NCBI GenBank assembly: GCA_029959085.1
Contig: JARWIR010000008.1
Location: forward strand, 15,176,001 to 15,240,000
Length of the DNA: 64,000 nucleotides
DNA from: Nemophila menziesii
Taxonomy: Eukaryota; Streptophyta; Magnoliopsida; Boraginales; Hydrophyllaceae
Direction: 5' to 3'
Shown here: positions 1 through 11,945 of the stretch, piece after piece
How the letters are laid out: each line of letters opens with the position of its first letter
Numbering within the stretch: position 1 is the first letter of the stretch
The notes under the pieces: model-generated
Databases searched by the model: none
Told to the model about the DNA's origin: nothing
The model's input: only the letters and a program-made list of their open reading frames with translations
Program-made: the position numbers and the translations under genes

Positions 1-1981
1 ATTATCAGTGCAAAAAATTATAATATTGCCCTATTAGTAAAACTCGGGTGGAAAGTGCTTTCAGATCAAAACATTGCGTGTGTGGAAGTTTTTAAGAATA
101 AATATTTTCAGGAGTAGGGTCTGTTAATAAAGGAAAGAAAGCCAGTGATTCAAATGTATGTAAGGCAATACTTTCCAGTGTTCAATTACTTAGGGTATGT
201 TTGGATTAAGGAGGGATAATTTATTAAAGGATAGGAAGGGAGAGTATAACAAGGGAATGGAAAGAAGAGTATTTGATCTTGTTTGGATTGAATAAAAAGA
301 GAAGGGGGGATTTTATTAAAGGATAACATTTATCCGGTGTTTGGATTAGAAGAATAATGGGAGGAAGGGATTCTTTTTATAACTAAATGACTCATATACC
401 CCTATTAAAATATTTTATAAAGAAAGAATAAGGGTAATTTAGACATTACAACGTAATAAAAGAATCCTTCCTTCCTAATCCCACCGAATTGGAAGGATTG
501 AATATATAGGTTCGTAAGGGATTGCAAGTATCCTTTAATAAACTATCCCTTCTACTTATTTCCAAAACAAACAACGGATGGGATTGTCATTATCCTTTAA
601 TACAATCCCCTCCCTCCCAATCCCTCCATCCAAACATACCCTTAAGGAAGAGGTTGAGGGGGTATAAGGAGTGGATGAAGTGAGATACAAATCAAAACAT
701 GAGTTGTGGGGATTTTTTTGGTAAAATCATCTTTCATGTGTATTGATAGTATGGTTCCGGATACCGCGTTTAAATGGGGAAAATCTGGAAATTAAAGTGC
801 CCTTAAAAGCTGCGTTTATTGATGTGGCGTATTGCGTGGGATATGCTTCTTACTGCAGAGGATCCTTATAAACGTAATGTAATTGAGAGTAAAATGTGTG
901 GTATTTACACAAGTGAGAAAAAGGATGTTCTGCACTTTGGAAGGAGCTTGGTCTGTTGAAGCTACCTTCTACGAATTGCAGAAATGCTTATGTGGGACCT
1001 ACTACGGAAGCAGGTGCTAGTCCGCAGGATGAAATTGTGAGTTGTGTGCTTCCAACTGAACTGCTGCAGCTGCAACATAAATTATTCGTTCTTCTAGGAG
1101 AAAGCAATATGTGTGTTGAAAGCAGCGTGGAATTGTAAGGGGATGACATGGCAGCTTCTACAATGAAGAAATGGATTGATGCTCACCTTACTATGAATTT
1201 TAACTTTGAAGGGCTTGAATGGGCATTAGTTTTCACTGCAACACTGAGCATTATATGGAAAAAAAGAAATGAGGCAACTTTTAATTGTCCTTATGTAATT
1301 TCTCAAATTGTGGGATTAAAAAAGGATACTATTAGGATGACTAGTGACTTCGCCTTGGCGTGGGGAAAAGAGTGTGATGGTGGGGTCATTAAATCCGCGA
1401 ATAGCACGTTGGTTAAATGGGTTAAACCCCGTAGCAAGGTTAAATTAAATGTGGATAGGAGCTGCAATTTAGCGCAAAATAAGGCTGGGATATGAGGATT
1501 AAATTAGGAGTGACGATGGAACATTTTTAGCGGGCTTTTTGGGGCCTTGTACTGTGGTCTCACCCTTTACCTCAGAGATTATGGCCTGAGATGAGCGGTA
1601 AATAGAGTCATTAAAGAATTATATGTCGAGACTGATTTGAGAGAGTTTCACGCGCTAATGAAGTGCAGTGGTAGTTCTATGAATTGGGCTTGTCATATAG
1701 GCAGGGACTGTATTAAAATCTTGCAGGCTCATCCCAGATTTGAATTTAATTTTATTTATCGGGTGGCGAATACATGCATGCGCTGACCTGCTAGAGAAAA
1801 GAGGTGTGGATTTGATCGAAGGGCCTGACTTGTTGGAGGATCCCCCAGACTACTTGTGGAACAGTATCACGAAAGACAGAAACGGTCATGCGAACTCTAG
1901 ACTTGTTCTAGATTACCTGTGAGGGTGTACTTAATTCTTATTATTAGCTACGGCATTGTAGCCTCAGATGTATGTAAAAAA
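1..1981 (+). mobile_element. Degenerate LINE 3' part (RT C-terminus, zf-RVT, RNase H), interrupted by a MITE
   Basis: This is the 3' end of a non-LTR retrotransposon entering from the left edge. Positions 19-110 read like the region after the RT core (NIALLVKLGWKVL, then KNKYF). About 780-1000 resembles zf-RVT (WKLKCPLKA). Positions 1148-1495 are open and carry the zf-RVT/RNase H linker (IIWKKRNEATFN) and the start of RNase H (VKLNVD). About 1740-1922 encodes the RNase H C-terminal tail (EKRGVDLIEGPDLLEDPPD). The 3' UTR ends near 1975 in a short A run after a GATGTATGT motif shared with other LINEs here. Stops and frameshifts make it non-functional. A MITE at 193-641 interrupts it. The segment from 1536 onward is also present near 10.2 kb. 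The LINE identity is secure; exact domain limits are approximate. Confidence 0.8.
193..641. mobile_element. Tourist-like MITE (PIF/Harbinger type) with TTA target duplication
   Basis: A 449-bp element with terminal inverted repeats GGGTATGTTTGGAT and ATCCAAACATACCC. It is flanked by direct TTA trinucleotides at 190-192 and 642-644. The GGG...TGTTTGG termini with a 3-bp TTA/TAA duplication are characteristic of PIF/Harbinger MITEs. There is no coding capacity. It sits inside LINE-derived sequence, so it inserted after the LINE. Confidence 0.85.
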
Positions 1982-3181
1982 ACGATTTTCGATATAAATT
2001 TCGTGAAATTTTGTAAATAAGACCTTTACATTGTTTTGATATGTCAAAAATTGTGTTGTGTTTCATTCAAAATTTTTATTAGTATATATATATTATGTAT
2101 TTTTTAAATACATATGAGAGTCACTTTGGATTTAGAATAGTAAAAAAGATTTGATCCATGATCTCTCGATCTTTGCTATATTTTTATGATATAAGATAAA
2201 CACGGCTGAGTCGTGAGAAAAATGTCTGATTTTATTGCTGAATTTTTTTTAGAAAAACTTTTTTCTATTACCCAACTAAAATCAGTTCTAAGTCTAAAAT
2301 TTTCTTCAAAATCCCCTGCGAACTAAATTTTATTCGGAAATAAAAATTGGTGGTACCGCCCCTCTTCTCTTCACAGAGTCTGCCCATGGCCGAGACCAAT
2401 GGGATTTTAGGCTAGGGATTGTTTTAGTTAAAATGGCCGCCACTTTATGTATAATAGCTTCTTTTTCTTACTAGAGCCGGTCTAACAAATTTCTTAGGTA
2501 GAGGATATATTGGAAATCGGCTTTAATATTGCAAATTTAAATCAGGTAATATTAACATGAGCACCCTTGCATGGTTAAAATGAAACTGTACGTCATGCGT
2601 CTTTTCCAGAATAAGGAAGGAGACAGCAAGGATTGTAAAAATCTTTTGTTGATAAATTCATTTAAGTATTTAAAGATTAAAAAATCGAGTCTGTTTTAGA
2701 GTTCAATCTAGATTCCATGGCATTTTATTACGATCCTAAGGTGCATCCTCTTATACTAATAATCTCAGATTCCGTACTTTTAGCAACATTCAATAATCAA
2801 GAAATAATAAAACTAATGATCCAACATTTAAGAATGAAGAAAATAATAGAGAACTTCTGTTTCATATTGAATAACATAAACGTAAAAATACAATGCGAAA
2901 CTGACCAACACTAGACTCTCATGTGAATAGGAAGATAAAAAGTTTACTACTGCTAAAGATATGATGAACCATTGCAAATATATCTTTATCTGATCGAAAA
3001 TCAAAAGACCTAATATGGTTGATGTCTTTTAATCTAATAAAATTACGAGATTCTCTAAAATACTAATAAGACTCTAGGAATATGAATATGAATATGAATA
3101 TGAAAATGGTTCAAGAACCAAGAATATAAAGAAGCTGAAAAGAAGAGTAATAGAGAAGACATTCTCTAGCTGTGATATTCT

Positions 3182-3541
3182 TCAAGGATCTATCATCGGA
3201 ACCCTTCGAAGAATGGCTCGGCAAAATGGGCAAGCTTGGTTTCTTTGGAACCAATCATCAGAGCATTCTACATGGAAATAATGGTTGCATTGAAGAATCC
3301 GACGAAGTTGATCTCCCTGTTGATAATTTTTACTGCAAATTCTGCATTGTTGAAGCTCCGTGTGACCTTGGATTGGGTATGTATGTATTGGAAGTTGATT
3401 GAGTATAACTGGATCCAACGGTTCATTGTTAGTTCTTGTGGTGACTTTCCTTATATGGCAAACACCCACTGTAACTAAGACCACAGCTGCCCCAGCAGCG
3501 GCAGCAATGGCTACACCGATCAAGGTGGAATGATTCATCAC
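3182..3541 (-). CDS. ATL-type RING-H2 finger protein, copy A
   Basis: A 119-residue protein with one N-terminal hydrophobic segment (about residues 6-29) followed by a RING-H2 domain. The zinc ligands are C66, C69, C85, H87, H90, C93, C104 and C107, the exact C3H2C3 pattern, with W97 in the usual place. A GLD-like stretch (PLDPVILNQLP, 41-51) precedes the ring, as in the plant ATL family. ATL proteins are membrane-anchored E3 ubiquitin ligases; the substrate cannot be told. The protein is shorter than many ATLs and lacks a long C-terminal tail. The first of two adjacent Met codons is taken as start. The 5' UTR carries GT/GA microsatellite sequence (about 3691-3720), and a TATA box lies about 240 bp upstream. 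The duplicate at 11946-12305 differs at four residues (61, 70, 71, 103), none a zinc ligand. Confidence 0.85.
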   Translation of the reverse strand: MMNHSTLIGVAIAAAAGAAVVLVTVGVCHIRKVTTRTNNEPLDPVILNQLPIHTYPIQGHTELQQCRICSKNYQQGDQLRRILQCNHYFHVECSDDWFQRNQACPFCRAILRRVPMIDP

Positions 3542-3781
3542 AGAGATTGTCTGTAAGTTCTTGATTTCTTTATGATCAGAATTAATAAGATATTAAAACT
3601 TGGACAATTTGTTGATACAGAATACAATATATTAGATTCAGCCGCTTGAAGTTGAAGAGTAAGGTTTTTGTATGTATGTGTATATATGCTTGTGTGTGTG
3701 AGAGAGAGAAAGAGAGAGAATACGATATGTTTTGAGAGAAATTAAATTCTAAAATGTTGAGAGAGGAAAAGAGAGAAGAGA

Positions 3782-3791
3782 CTATATATAG
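3782..3791 (-). promoter_or_regulatory. TATA box of RING-H2 copy A
   Basis: CTATATATAG lies about 240 bp upstream of the start codon and is conserved in copy B at 12544-12553. It suggests a 5' UTR of roughly 200 nt containing the GT/GA-rich tract. Confidence 0.5.
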
Positions 3792-4229
3792 ACATGCGGT
3801 TAAAATGCATCTAGTTTATCCAAAGCCCAATTGATCCAATTTCAAAGGATTGTATATGCAGAATATGTTTGCTACTTGGCTTCGAGATGATGGGCCTGTA
3901 TTTGGGAAATTGGTTCATTTATTTCCTCCTAATGTGTCACTAAATTTATTGAGGTATATGATCTTATTTAATGTAAGATGCAATATTCTTAATCTGTCTA
4001 TAGAGCGAATATTTTAGCTTTAGAGTTATTTTGAATGCTGAAATTGTCATACAATGATAAGGATTGTATAATTTAAAATCGGGCTCTATGGTAATTTTTG
4101 AAATGTAGTTAAACAATATGTACTATCTCAATTTATAAGCAAAATTGTGCGGAGTTGCATGATAAATTTGAAAAATTTAAGGACTTATAATGCAAAGGTA
4201 GTAAATACATGGTCTTTTACTTATCGACT

Positions 4230-4860
4230 TAATTTCAAAAGTTTTATTAGGTTTTATTGATAATTTGTATAGTTTAACAAACTTTAAAGGGGAAGAGGAG
4301 GGAGTTGGTTAAATTATATGTTATGGTTTATGGTATTTTTCAAATATTTTGGTGTGTTATATTCATATTTTTAAAACTTTAAAGGGTTGGAGTCATGTTT
4401 TCAAAAAGTTAGGAATGGGGGGGCGAAGAGGGGATGGGGATTTAAAGTCATGTTTTGTACATATTATTAGTGGGTTAAATCCTTAATATAGAAGGTTTAA
4501 GAGATTTCATAGATAGTTTGGAGAGTTTAATGAAATTTTTGAAAGTTTAGTGGTTAAATCATTCATTTCAAAAGTTTAGGGAGGTAAGTTATATTTTTCA
4601 AAAGATTATGTGGTCAAAGTCAAATATTCGATGTTTAGTGGAGAAAGGGGTGGGTTAATAGATTGTTTGTAAAATGTACCGTTTTTTTGAAAGTTTAAGG
4701 GGTTGAATCATTAATATTAAAAGTTTGCGAGAAAGAAGAAGGTTTAAAATCATATTTTCAAAAGTGTGAAGGATGAAAGTCAAATTTAAAAAAAATAGGG
4801 GGTTTTAAGAGATAGTTTATAAAGTTTATTGAATTTTTTAAAGGGACAATGTCCAATTCA
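4230..4860. repeat. Degenerate short-motif repeat array 1
   Basis: There is no gene in 3957-4930. The stretch is filled with diverged repetitions of an AAAGTTTAGGGGGTTAAA-type motif alternating with TCATATTTTCAAAAG, spaced about 35-45 bp. The same motifs recur at 5540-6100. Confidence 0.5.
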
Positions 4861-5048
4861 TTATACGGAAGTGAAATTATTCTTAAATTCTAATTAACTA
4901 TAACTACAAGTTAATTTCCAATTAAAAATAAAAAGGTTGAAAATACGAAATACTCATAAGACTATTAATTATTATTTTAACTATATATATCATTCAATTC
5001 TTATTATCTTCACCATTTATTATATAATATTTATTTATATATTTTCTT

Positions 5049-5355
5049 CACCACCACCTCCTCCACCACCTCCACCACCACCATCCCCACCCCCACCCCA
5101 CCACCCCCTCCCACAAACACCCCCATCACCACCGCTACCACCATTACCCCCCCCCCCCCAAACAACACCCCCACTACCAACCTAATACCACTACCGCCGT
5201 TGCCGACGCTACCCCCACCACCCCTACTACCACCCACCACCACCACCACCACCACCACCACCCACCATCCACCACCACCACCATCGCCGCCCCCATCCCC
5301 ACGCACCACCACCAACCACCCCCTTTACCACCAACCACCCACAACCACCACAGCA
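5049..5355. repeat. (CCA)/(CCACC)-rich simple repeat tract
   Basis: About 300 bp of strongly strand-asymmetric C/A sequence dominated by CCA and CCACC words. Open frames across it (proline-rich on plus, Gly/Val/Trp-rich on minus) are composition artefacts. Flanking sequence on both sides resembles that around the second CCA tract at 9846-10020. Confidence 0.75.
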
Positions 5356-5539
5356 AACTAACTCGATCACACACGCGCGTCTGGGAAATTCCTTTTTAAA
5401 TAAATCAGAAAAATAAAAAAATTGTACTTTTAGACGAGGAATATTAATATTCACATCTATGAATTATTATTTTTTAAAATTTTTTTGTAACGTTTGTAAA
5501 ATTTTACAAAAAATTTGCAGCATTTATTAGATAGTTTGT

Positions 5540-6100
5540 GACGTTTATTGAATTTTTTTGAGTGTTTCGTGAGGTAATACATTAATTTTGAAAGTTTTTG
5601 GGGTGGGGGTTTAAGAGATAGTTTGTATAATTTATGAAATTTTTGAAAGTTTATGGGGTTAAATCATAATTTTCAAAATTTAGGAAGGGATTGGGGTGGT
5701 GGTAAAAGACATAGTTTTAGAAAGTTCACGGGATCAAAGACAAATTTTGAAAAAAGGAGGTTATACGATAGTTTGTATAAGTTAGTGAATTTATTGAAAG
5801 TTTAAGGGGTTGAATTATTAATTTTGAAATTTTGGTTTGGGGGGTTAAAATTCATTTTTCCGACATTTTATAGGGTCAAAGTTATATTTTTGAAATTATG
5901 GGGAAGGGGTGGGGGTTAAAGTCATATTTTGAATGTTTTATTGATTATTTTAAAAGTTTGGGTGGTTAATCCTTAACTTTAAAAGTTAGGAGGATAAAAG
6001 TTATATTTTGAAAGTTTAGGGGGTCAAAGTCATATTTTTGAAAGTTAAGGAGGTTTAATGTCACATTCTGTATAGTTTATTAAAAATATAGTTAACCCCT
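5540..6100. repeat. Degenerate short-motif repeat array 2
   Basis: Same motif family as 4230-4860 (GAAAGTTTAGGGGGTCAAAG, AAGAGATAGTTTGTATAA). A longer, roughly 150-200 bp order is visible from recurrence of the GATAGTTTGTATAA block. No gene seen. Confidence 0.45.
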
Positions 6101-6298
6101 TGATATTTAACAAATAATAAAGGGTGATTAACTTAAATACGCCATTACCCAACAAACTTGTCACAAAGGGTCCAAGCCTGATGGTGACAAAACTGTCCCT
6201 ACATAATTTGTCGGGTTATGTTTAATTATTTGATGGGCTCTGATAAATTATTTGTTGGGTTGCGCTGCGAAAACATAATTTTTCGGGTTAGGTTTAAT

Positions 6299-6678
6299 TA
6301 AGGTTGTAAACGAGCCAAGCCGCTCGCGAGCAGCTCGAGCTCGGCTTGGGAAAAGTTCGTTCGAACTCGTTCGTTTATAGTTTATACAAACGAACAAAAA
6401 AGTTTGTTCGAACTCGTTCGTGAAAAAACGAGTTCATTCGAGCTCGTTCGTTCGTTAACTCGTTAAAAATTTATGATTTGTAAATTAATATTTTAGTTAT
6501 CAATAATTATATTGTTAAACCTATAAAAAACAAATTATTCGTTAATACCTCGAGATCGGCTCGAAAAAAGCTCGTTCGTTATGTTTACAAGATTTAAAAT
6601 TTAAGCTCGACTCGTAATTCTTATCAAACAAGCTTGCACATGTAGTATTTGTCTCGACTCGGTTCATTTACAACCCTA
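6299..6678. mobile_element. hAT-like MITE, copy 1 (GCTCG-rich family)
   Basis: Ends are TAAGGTTGTAAACGAGCC and GGTTCATTTACAACCCTA, imperfect inverted repeats. Flanks GGTTTAAT (6291-6298) and GGTTGAAT (6679-6686) are an 8-bp direct repeat with one mismatch, as expected for hAT insertion. Termini are rich in GCTCG/CGAGC words and the centre is AT-rich. It is related to copies at 27801 and 60070. There is no coding capacity. Confidence 0.6.
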
Positions 6679-6686
6679 GGTTGAAT

Positions 6687-7356
6687 TACTTGTTGGGTTG
6701 CGCTATATAATCTTTTGGGTTATATTTAGTAATTTGTTGGACTTCGAAGGACGTGGGTTGCGAATCGAACAAAGATGGTGTTACATGTCAATGGAAGCGA
6801 ACAGTGTTGGTCTGTTCTTAGTAATTTGTTGGGATGCCTTTTTCTAGCAAAAAATTGGAATTGAAAACTACAATTAAGTCCTTATACAATTCAAACCAAT
6901 TGCAACAACTCCTTTGATTAAAATTATCGCTACAAAGGAGTCTCATTTCAGTCTCAGATACAATCCATATATGATTCATATTTGTAACATAAGTCTCTGT
7001 TTATCAATAACTTTGCCTTATCAAATAAGTTAGACACAAAAAATTTGTTAATCAGTACATGAATACTAGATATTGATTAAGCGAGGACCAGGATTGTGAT
7101 AACCAGATATGGACTGGAGTATGGTTTGAATTAGTATGGCCAATCAGATATGGATTGTGTTTGGACGAATGTGTGATGATCTTCTGTGCAACAACTAGAG
7201 AGATTGTGTAAGGTAGTGAGGTTTAAGGAATCAGATTTATTGTTGGTCATATAGTGCCAGACCTGGTGGGATCATGGCGAATAGCTTATTCTTGATGTGA
7301 TGGTGGGTAAGTATAGATGTTGACGTTGCCGATAGTGTTGGGTTTTAGCGGTGTGG
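6687..7356. other. Intergenic, no gene recognised
   Basis: Low-complexity TTGTTGGG-type phrases, also present at 6130-6300, occupy the left part. Single-copy-looking AT-rich DNA follows. No open frame with recognisable similarity is seen. Confidence 0.4.
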
Positions 7357-7361
7357 TTATG

Positions 7362-8919
7362 TGGTGGTCCTTTATGTGTTCTTGAAAAATGCAAATAAGG
7401 ATAAGAGAACCACAACCGCAAGTGTACGGTTGTCCCAAGTAATATAAGTCATAAAACAGATTCGTTCTCAGGGACGGAATGGTTGACTCTAATGCTTATC
7501 AAATAGTAGTTAATTGACGTGAAAACAAGTAAATGATTTTTAGAATTGTTTGTTTGGTTTTCTAATGCTAAGACAATGAATCAAAATACTAAATTAATGT
7601 AAATAATTAACTAGACGCAAGAAATAAAGTGTTTACGCAAGATGAGAAGACAGTACTTGAGAGACGCAAGGATTTCACCTAATTATCATTCATTTCATAC
7701 ACTGTTTAAGGGACAAATTGGTAAATTCATATTGGTCGGGACTTGGAATTCTCCTTACCCCCGTCAGGGTGGACTAAGGAGCTACTCTCAAGTGCTACAA
7801 ACCCCGTCAGGGCGATTATAGTCCACTCTCAAGTGATTAAGTCTAATCTATCCAATAGGCCATAGGTTTAATTAAGCTCATCAGAGTCAAATAATTTCTA
7901 ACCTATATTTGTTAATTAGTTCTGTACCCAGACCCCCCGTTAAGGTGATCCAATTGCCACTAATCGGAATAGCCTAGATACTAAGTCCTATTATCAACTG
8001 ATCAGGTCAATAATAGTAATTAAAATGTAAATTAAAGAAAAATATAATTTACCCAATTTGATTTAAATAATAATTATCCCAAATCCAAACATATGAAACG
8101 AAATCAAATTGGGATTAACCCATTATGCGTTCTCAAGCACGTAATTAAATTAGTTCATACTAATGCGGAAAACTAAATTAAAAGAAATAAAAGTGTTCAT
8201 ATTGTTTTACAGAAAGAAATAAAAGAACAACCTAATTTCGGAATTAGATTAGCTGTGATTTGGAGATATAGACTGTCTCCAGCTCTGTAGCTTTTCTACT
8301 TCATTGCCTTGACTTCTCTCTGATGTTCTGCTTTTTAAAAATATGAATTGTGTGAAAATTAGAAGTCAAAACCCATGTTTATACTTCAAAATTCGGACTT
8401 GGACCTTAGGCTAGAGTTTAAATGAAATAATAAAGGCCCAAAATCCCGTAACTGCTGCACCACCTCCACTTAAACAGCTCTAACCGACTCGTTTCAACTC
8501 GGATTGACCTCATTCCAGTTGCTAAAGTTCCGTAGCTCAATGGGGCACGATTTCTCTTCACAAGTCAGCGGCTAAATCTATTCTTAGGTGGCTCGAAATC
8601 AGCAGTCTTTGACAACTTTCCAGATTTGCAACCCTAAAATATTAATTCTTTCGGGATTTGTCTTCATGCTTTGACTCCATATCACGATCTTTGACTTTAT
8701 TCTCGGATTCCTCCTCTAGCTAATATTCAAAACCTACAATATTTTCACTAAAATACCCAATATTACGCGCAAAAGTTTAATAAATTAAAAATGCTAGAAA
8801 TAAAAGAGGAAATTCGGATTATTGCATATTTAGTCCTAAAGTCTATCAAAATAAACGAATAAACACCAAAAAATGATGTCTCCCAAGGGCATAAAATTAG
8901 AACATTTAGGGAGACATCA
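7362..8919 (-). mobile_element. Solo LTR of the Athila-like family, with TTATG target duplication
   Basis: 1558 bp beginning TGGTGGTCC and ending GGGAGACATCA, collinear with the LTRs at 42123-43701 and 49446-51024. It is flanked by perfect 5-bp duplications TTATG (7357-7361 and 8920-8924). No internal element sequence follows, so this is a solo LTR left by LTR-LTR recombination. The strand is given to match the orientation of the full elements. Confidence 0.9.
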
Positions 8920-9189
8920 TTATGGTGATAGCAAAGGGTTGCTGGATCCGAGAAAATGGTTATTGTATTGTACTGATCTGATTGTATCAGATAGGATTTG
9001 AATCGTGAATTTAGTACCTAATTTATGCTACTATTTTTTTTATCGATCATTAAATGTATTGTAAACGGGTAAGGTGGGTATATCATAATAACTAAATAAT
9101 ATTTGAGATTTTAAGACAAACTATTTAGATGGACCTATTAAAACATAATATGTTAGGTTTAGGACTTTCTTAACAATCATTTTTTCAAT

Positions 9190-9690
9190 AAAAAATTAGT
9201 CTCTATAATTTAATTAAATAATATATATAAGTCGTGAAAAGTAATTAAAATTACAATTATCACTCTATATAGTGTTATTAAAATAAAAAAGTAGTCCCTA
9301 TAATTTATTAAATAATATATAAATTTCTAAAAATAATTAAAATTACAAATAACCTCCTAAAAATATATATTAGAACTAAAAATATCCCCAATAAATTTAT
9401 TTTAAATTATATATAAGTTTCTAAAAATAATTATAATTACAATAGCACCCTAATGTTAATTAGATATAAAATTAGTCACTATAATTTAACCCTCTAATAT
9501 TTATTAAAATTTAAAAGTAATCGTTAAAATTTATTTAAACGATATCTAAATCTTTAAAATAATTAACATTACAATTAACCCCCTATATTTAATAAATTTA
9601 AAAATTACTCCTTATAATGTTGTTAAATAATATATAAGTCCCTACAAAAAATTAAAATTACAATTAGGAAAATGCCTAGTTTATAATAAA
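9190..9690. repeat. AT-rich degenerate tandem array, unit about 90 bp
   Basis: The phrase ATTAAAATTACAATT recurs near 9244, 9337, 9430, 9562 and 9651, each followed by CCCCTATAT-like and AGTCCCTATAATTTA-like words. Units are heavily diverged. No coding content. Confidence 0.55.
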
Positions 9691-9845
9691 AAGAGTAAAT
9701 TATTGACTACCAACGACTAAAAATATAATACCTACTTAAAACAAAATTATAACTAAAATACCTATCAAATTACTATTATTATTACGATTATATATACCAT
9801 TTAATTCTTATAATGTTCACCATTTATTTGTATAATTTTTTTAAA

Positions 9846-10020
9846 GTCCGACCACCACCACCCACAACCACCATGACCTCATGCAAATATTCTCCATCGA
9901 CCACCACTACCACCACCACCATCTCCATTATTCTTCGCCGACCAAAACCACCTTCAACCACAACCACCATCGACTAGTTCTGCCACCGTCATTGCTACCG
10001 ATCGCCACCAACTATTTCCA
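9846..10020. repeat. Second CCA-rich tract
   Basis: CCACCA-rich sequence inside a segment (about 9690-10150) that resembles 4860-5470 on both sides of the tract. The 62-codon open frame across it is compositional. Confidence 0.6.
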
Positions 10021-11945
10021 CCACACAGACATGTTTGTTAATTTTTTTTTTGGAAAAGTTCACAATTAATTTTAAAAAATCGGAAAAATAATAAAAATTA
10101 TATGTTTGGACGGGGTAAATTAATATCAACGTTTATGAACTTTTTTAATTTTTAATTTTGATATTCTGTTTTATGTAATGCTATAACATATAAAAATTGA
10201 TTTGTCAATTACACAACACGGTCACTTCCATTAACTTTTTTGGGGTTTTTTTGGGGCCTTATACTATGGTCTCACCCTTTACCTCAGAGATTTTAGTGCT
10301 ACATTATGCCTGAGATGGGCGATGAATAAAGGCATTAAAGAATTATATGTCGAGACTGATTCGAGAGAGTTTCACGCGCTAATGAAAGGTTGTGGTATTT
10401 TCATAAATTGGGCTTGTCATATAGGCAAAGACTGTATTAAAATCTTGCATGCTCATCCAGATTTGAATTTAATTTTATTTATCAGGTGACATACGCTGAC
10501 CTGCTAGAGAAAAGAGGTGTGGATTTGATCGAAGGGTCTTGCTTGTTGGAGGATCCCCGAAAGACAGGAGCGGTCATGCGACCTCTAGACTTGTTCTAGA
10601 TTACAAGTGAGGGTAAACTTAATTCTTATTATTAGCTAAGGCTTTGTAGCCTCCGATGTATGTGAAAAAACGATTTTCAATATAAGTTTCATGAAATTTT
10701 ATAAATAAGACTTTTACATTGTTTTGATATGTCAAAAATTGTGTTGTATTTTATTCTAAATTTTTTACTAGCATAAATATATTATAATTTTTTTTGAATA
10801 CTTACGAGTCAATTTGGATTCATATCTAATAAGATTCGATTCTAGGACCTTTCGATCTTTACTATATTTTTACGATATAACATAAACAAGGCCAAGGCCG
10901 CAGGGTCCTTCCGGACCCGGAGTACCATGAAAAAAATGTCCGATTTTATTGCTGAAATTGTTTTAAAAAAACTTTTTTCCATTGCCTAACTAAAATCAGT
11001 TCCAAGTCTAAAATTTTCTTCAAAATCCCCTCCGAACTAAATTTTATTCGGAAATAAAAATTGGTGGTACCGCCCCTCTTCTCTTCAGAGTCTGCCCATG
11101 GCCGAGACCAATGGTAAGTCGGTAAAGCATGGGATTTTAGGCTAGGGGTTGTTTTAGTAAAAATGGCCCTCATTCTTCTTCTTTTTTATGTAGTTTTAGT
11201 TAAAATGGCCGCCACTTTATGTATAGTAGCTTCTTTTTCTTACTAGATCCGGTCTAACAGATTTCTTAGGTAGAGGATATATTGGAAATCGGCTTTAATA
11301 ATGCAAATTTAAATTAGGTAATATTAACATGAGCACCCTTGCATGGTAATATTGGAAATCGGGTTTAGTCTTTTCCAGAATAAGGAAGGCTTCATGACAG
11401 CAAGGATTGTAAAAATCTTTTGTTGATAAATTCATTTAAGTATTTAAAGATTAAAAATCGAGTTCTAGAGTTCAATCTAGATTCCATGGCATTTTATTAC
11501 GATCCTAAGATGCATCCTCTTATACTAATAATCTCAGATTCCATATTTTTAGAAGCATTCAATAATCAAGAAATAATAAAACTAATGAAATCCAACATAA
11601 GAATGAAGAAAATAATAGAGAACTTCTGTTTCATATTGAATAACATAAACGTAAAAATACAATGCGAAACTGACCAACACTAGACTCTCAAGTGAATAGG
11701 AAGATAAAAAGTTTACTACTGCTAAAGATATGATGAACCATTGCAAATATATCTTTATCTGATCGAAAATCAAAAGACCTAATATGGTTGATGTCTTTTA
11801 ATCTAAAAAAATTACGAGATTCTCTAAAATACTAATAAGACTCTAGGAATATGAATATGAATATGGAAAATGGTTCAAGAACCAAGAATATAAAGAAGCT
11901 GAAAAGAAGAGTAATAGAGAAGACATTCTCTAGCTGTAATATTCT

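Larger units (their letters stand above)
1536..3956. repeat. Segmental duplication, copy A (LINE tail + RING-H2 gene)
   Basis: This stretch matches 10248-12717 in direct orientation, apart from small indels. It starts inside the LINE RNase H region and ends after the RING gene promoter at a TAAATTTATTGAGGTA-like motif. Outside these limits the two loci differ. Over the RING coding sequence I count about 9 differences in 360 bases. Copy A keeps the longer LINE context on its left, so copy B looks like the derived locus (inference). Confidence 0.85.

Noticed and set aside
3236..3478. 80-codon plus-strand open frame (and its twin at 12000-12242)
   Set aside because: Antisense shadow of the RING-H2 coding sequence; the minus frame has the full zinc-ligand pattern.
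4937..5454. Proline-rich and Gly/Trp/Val-rich open frames over the CCA tract
   Set aside because: Produced by simple-repeat composition; no start context or domain.
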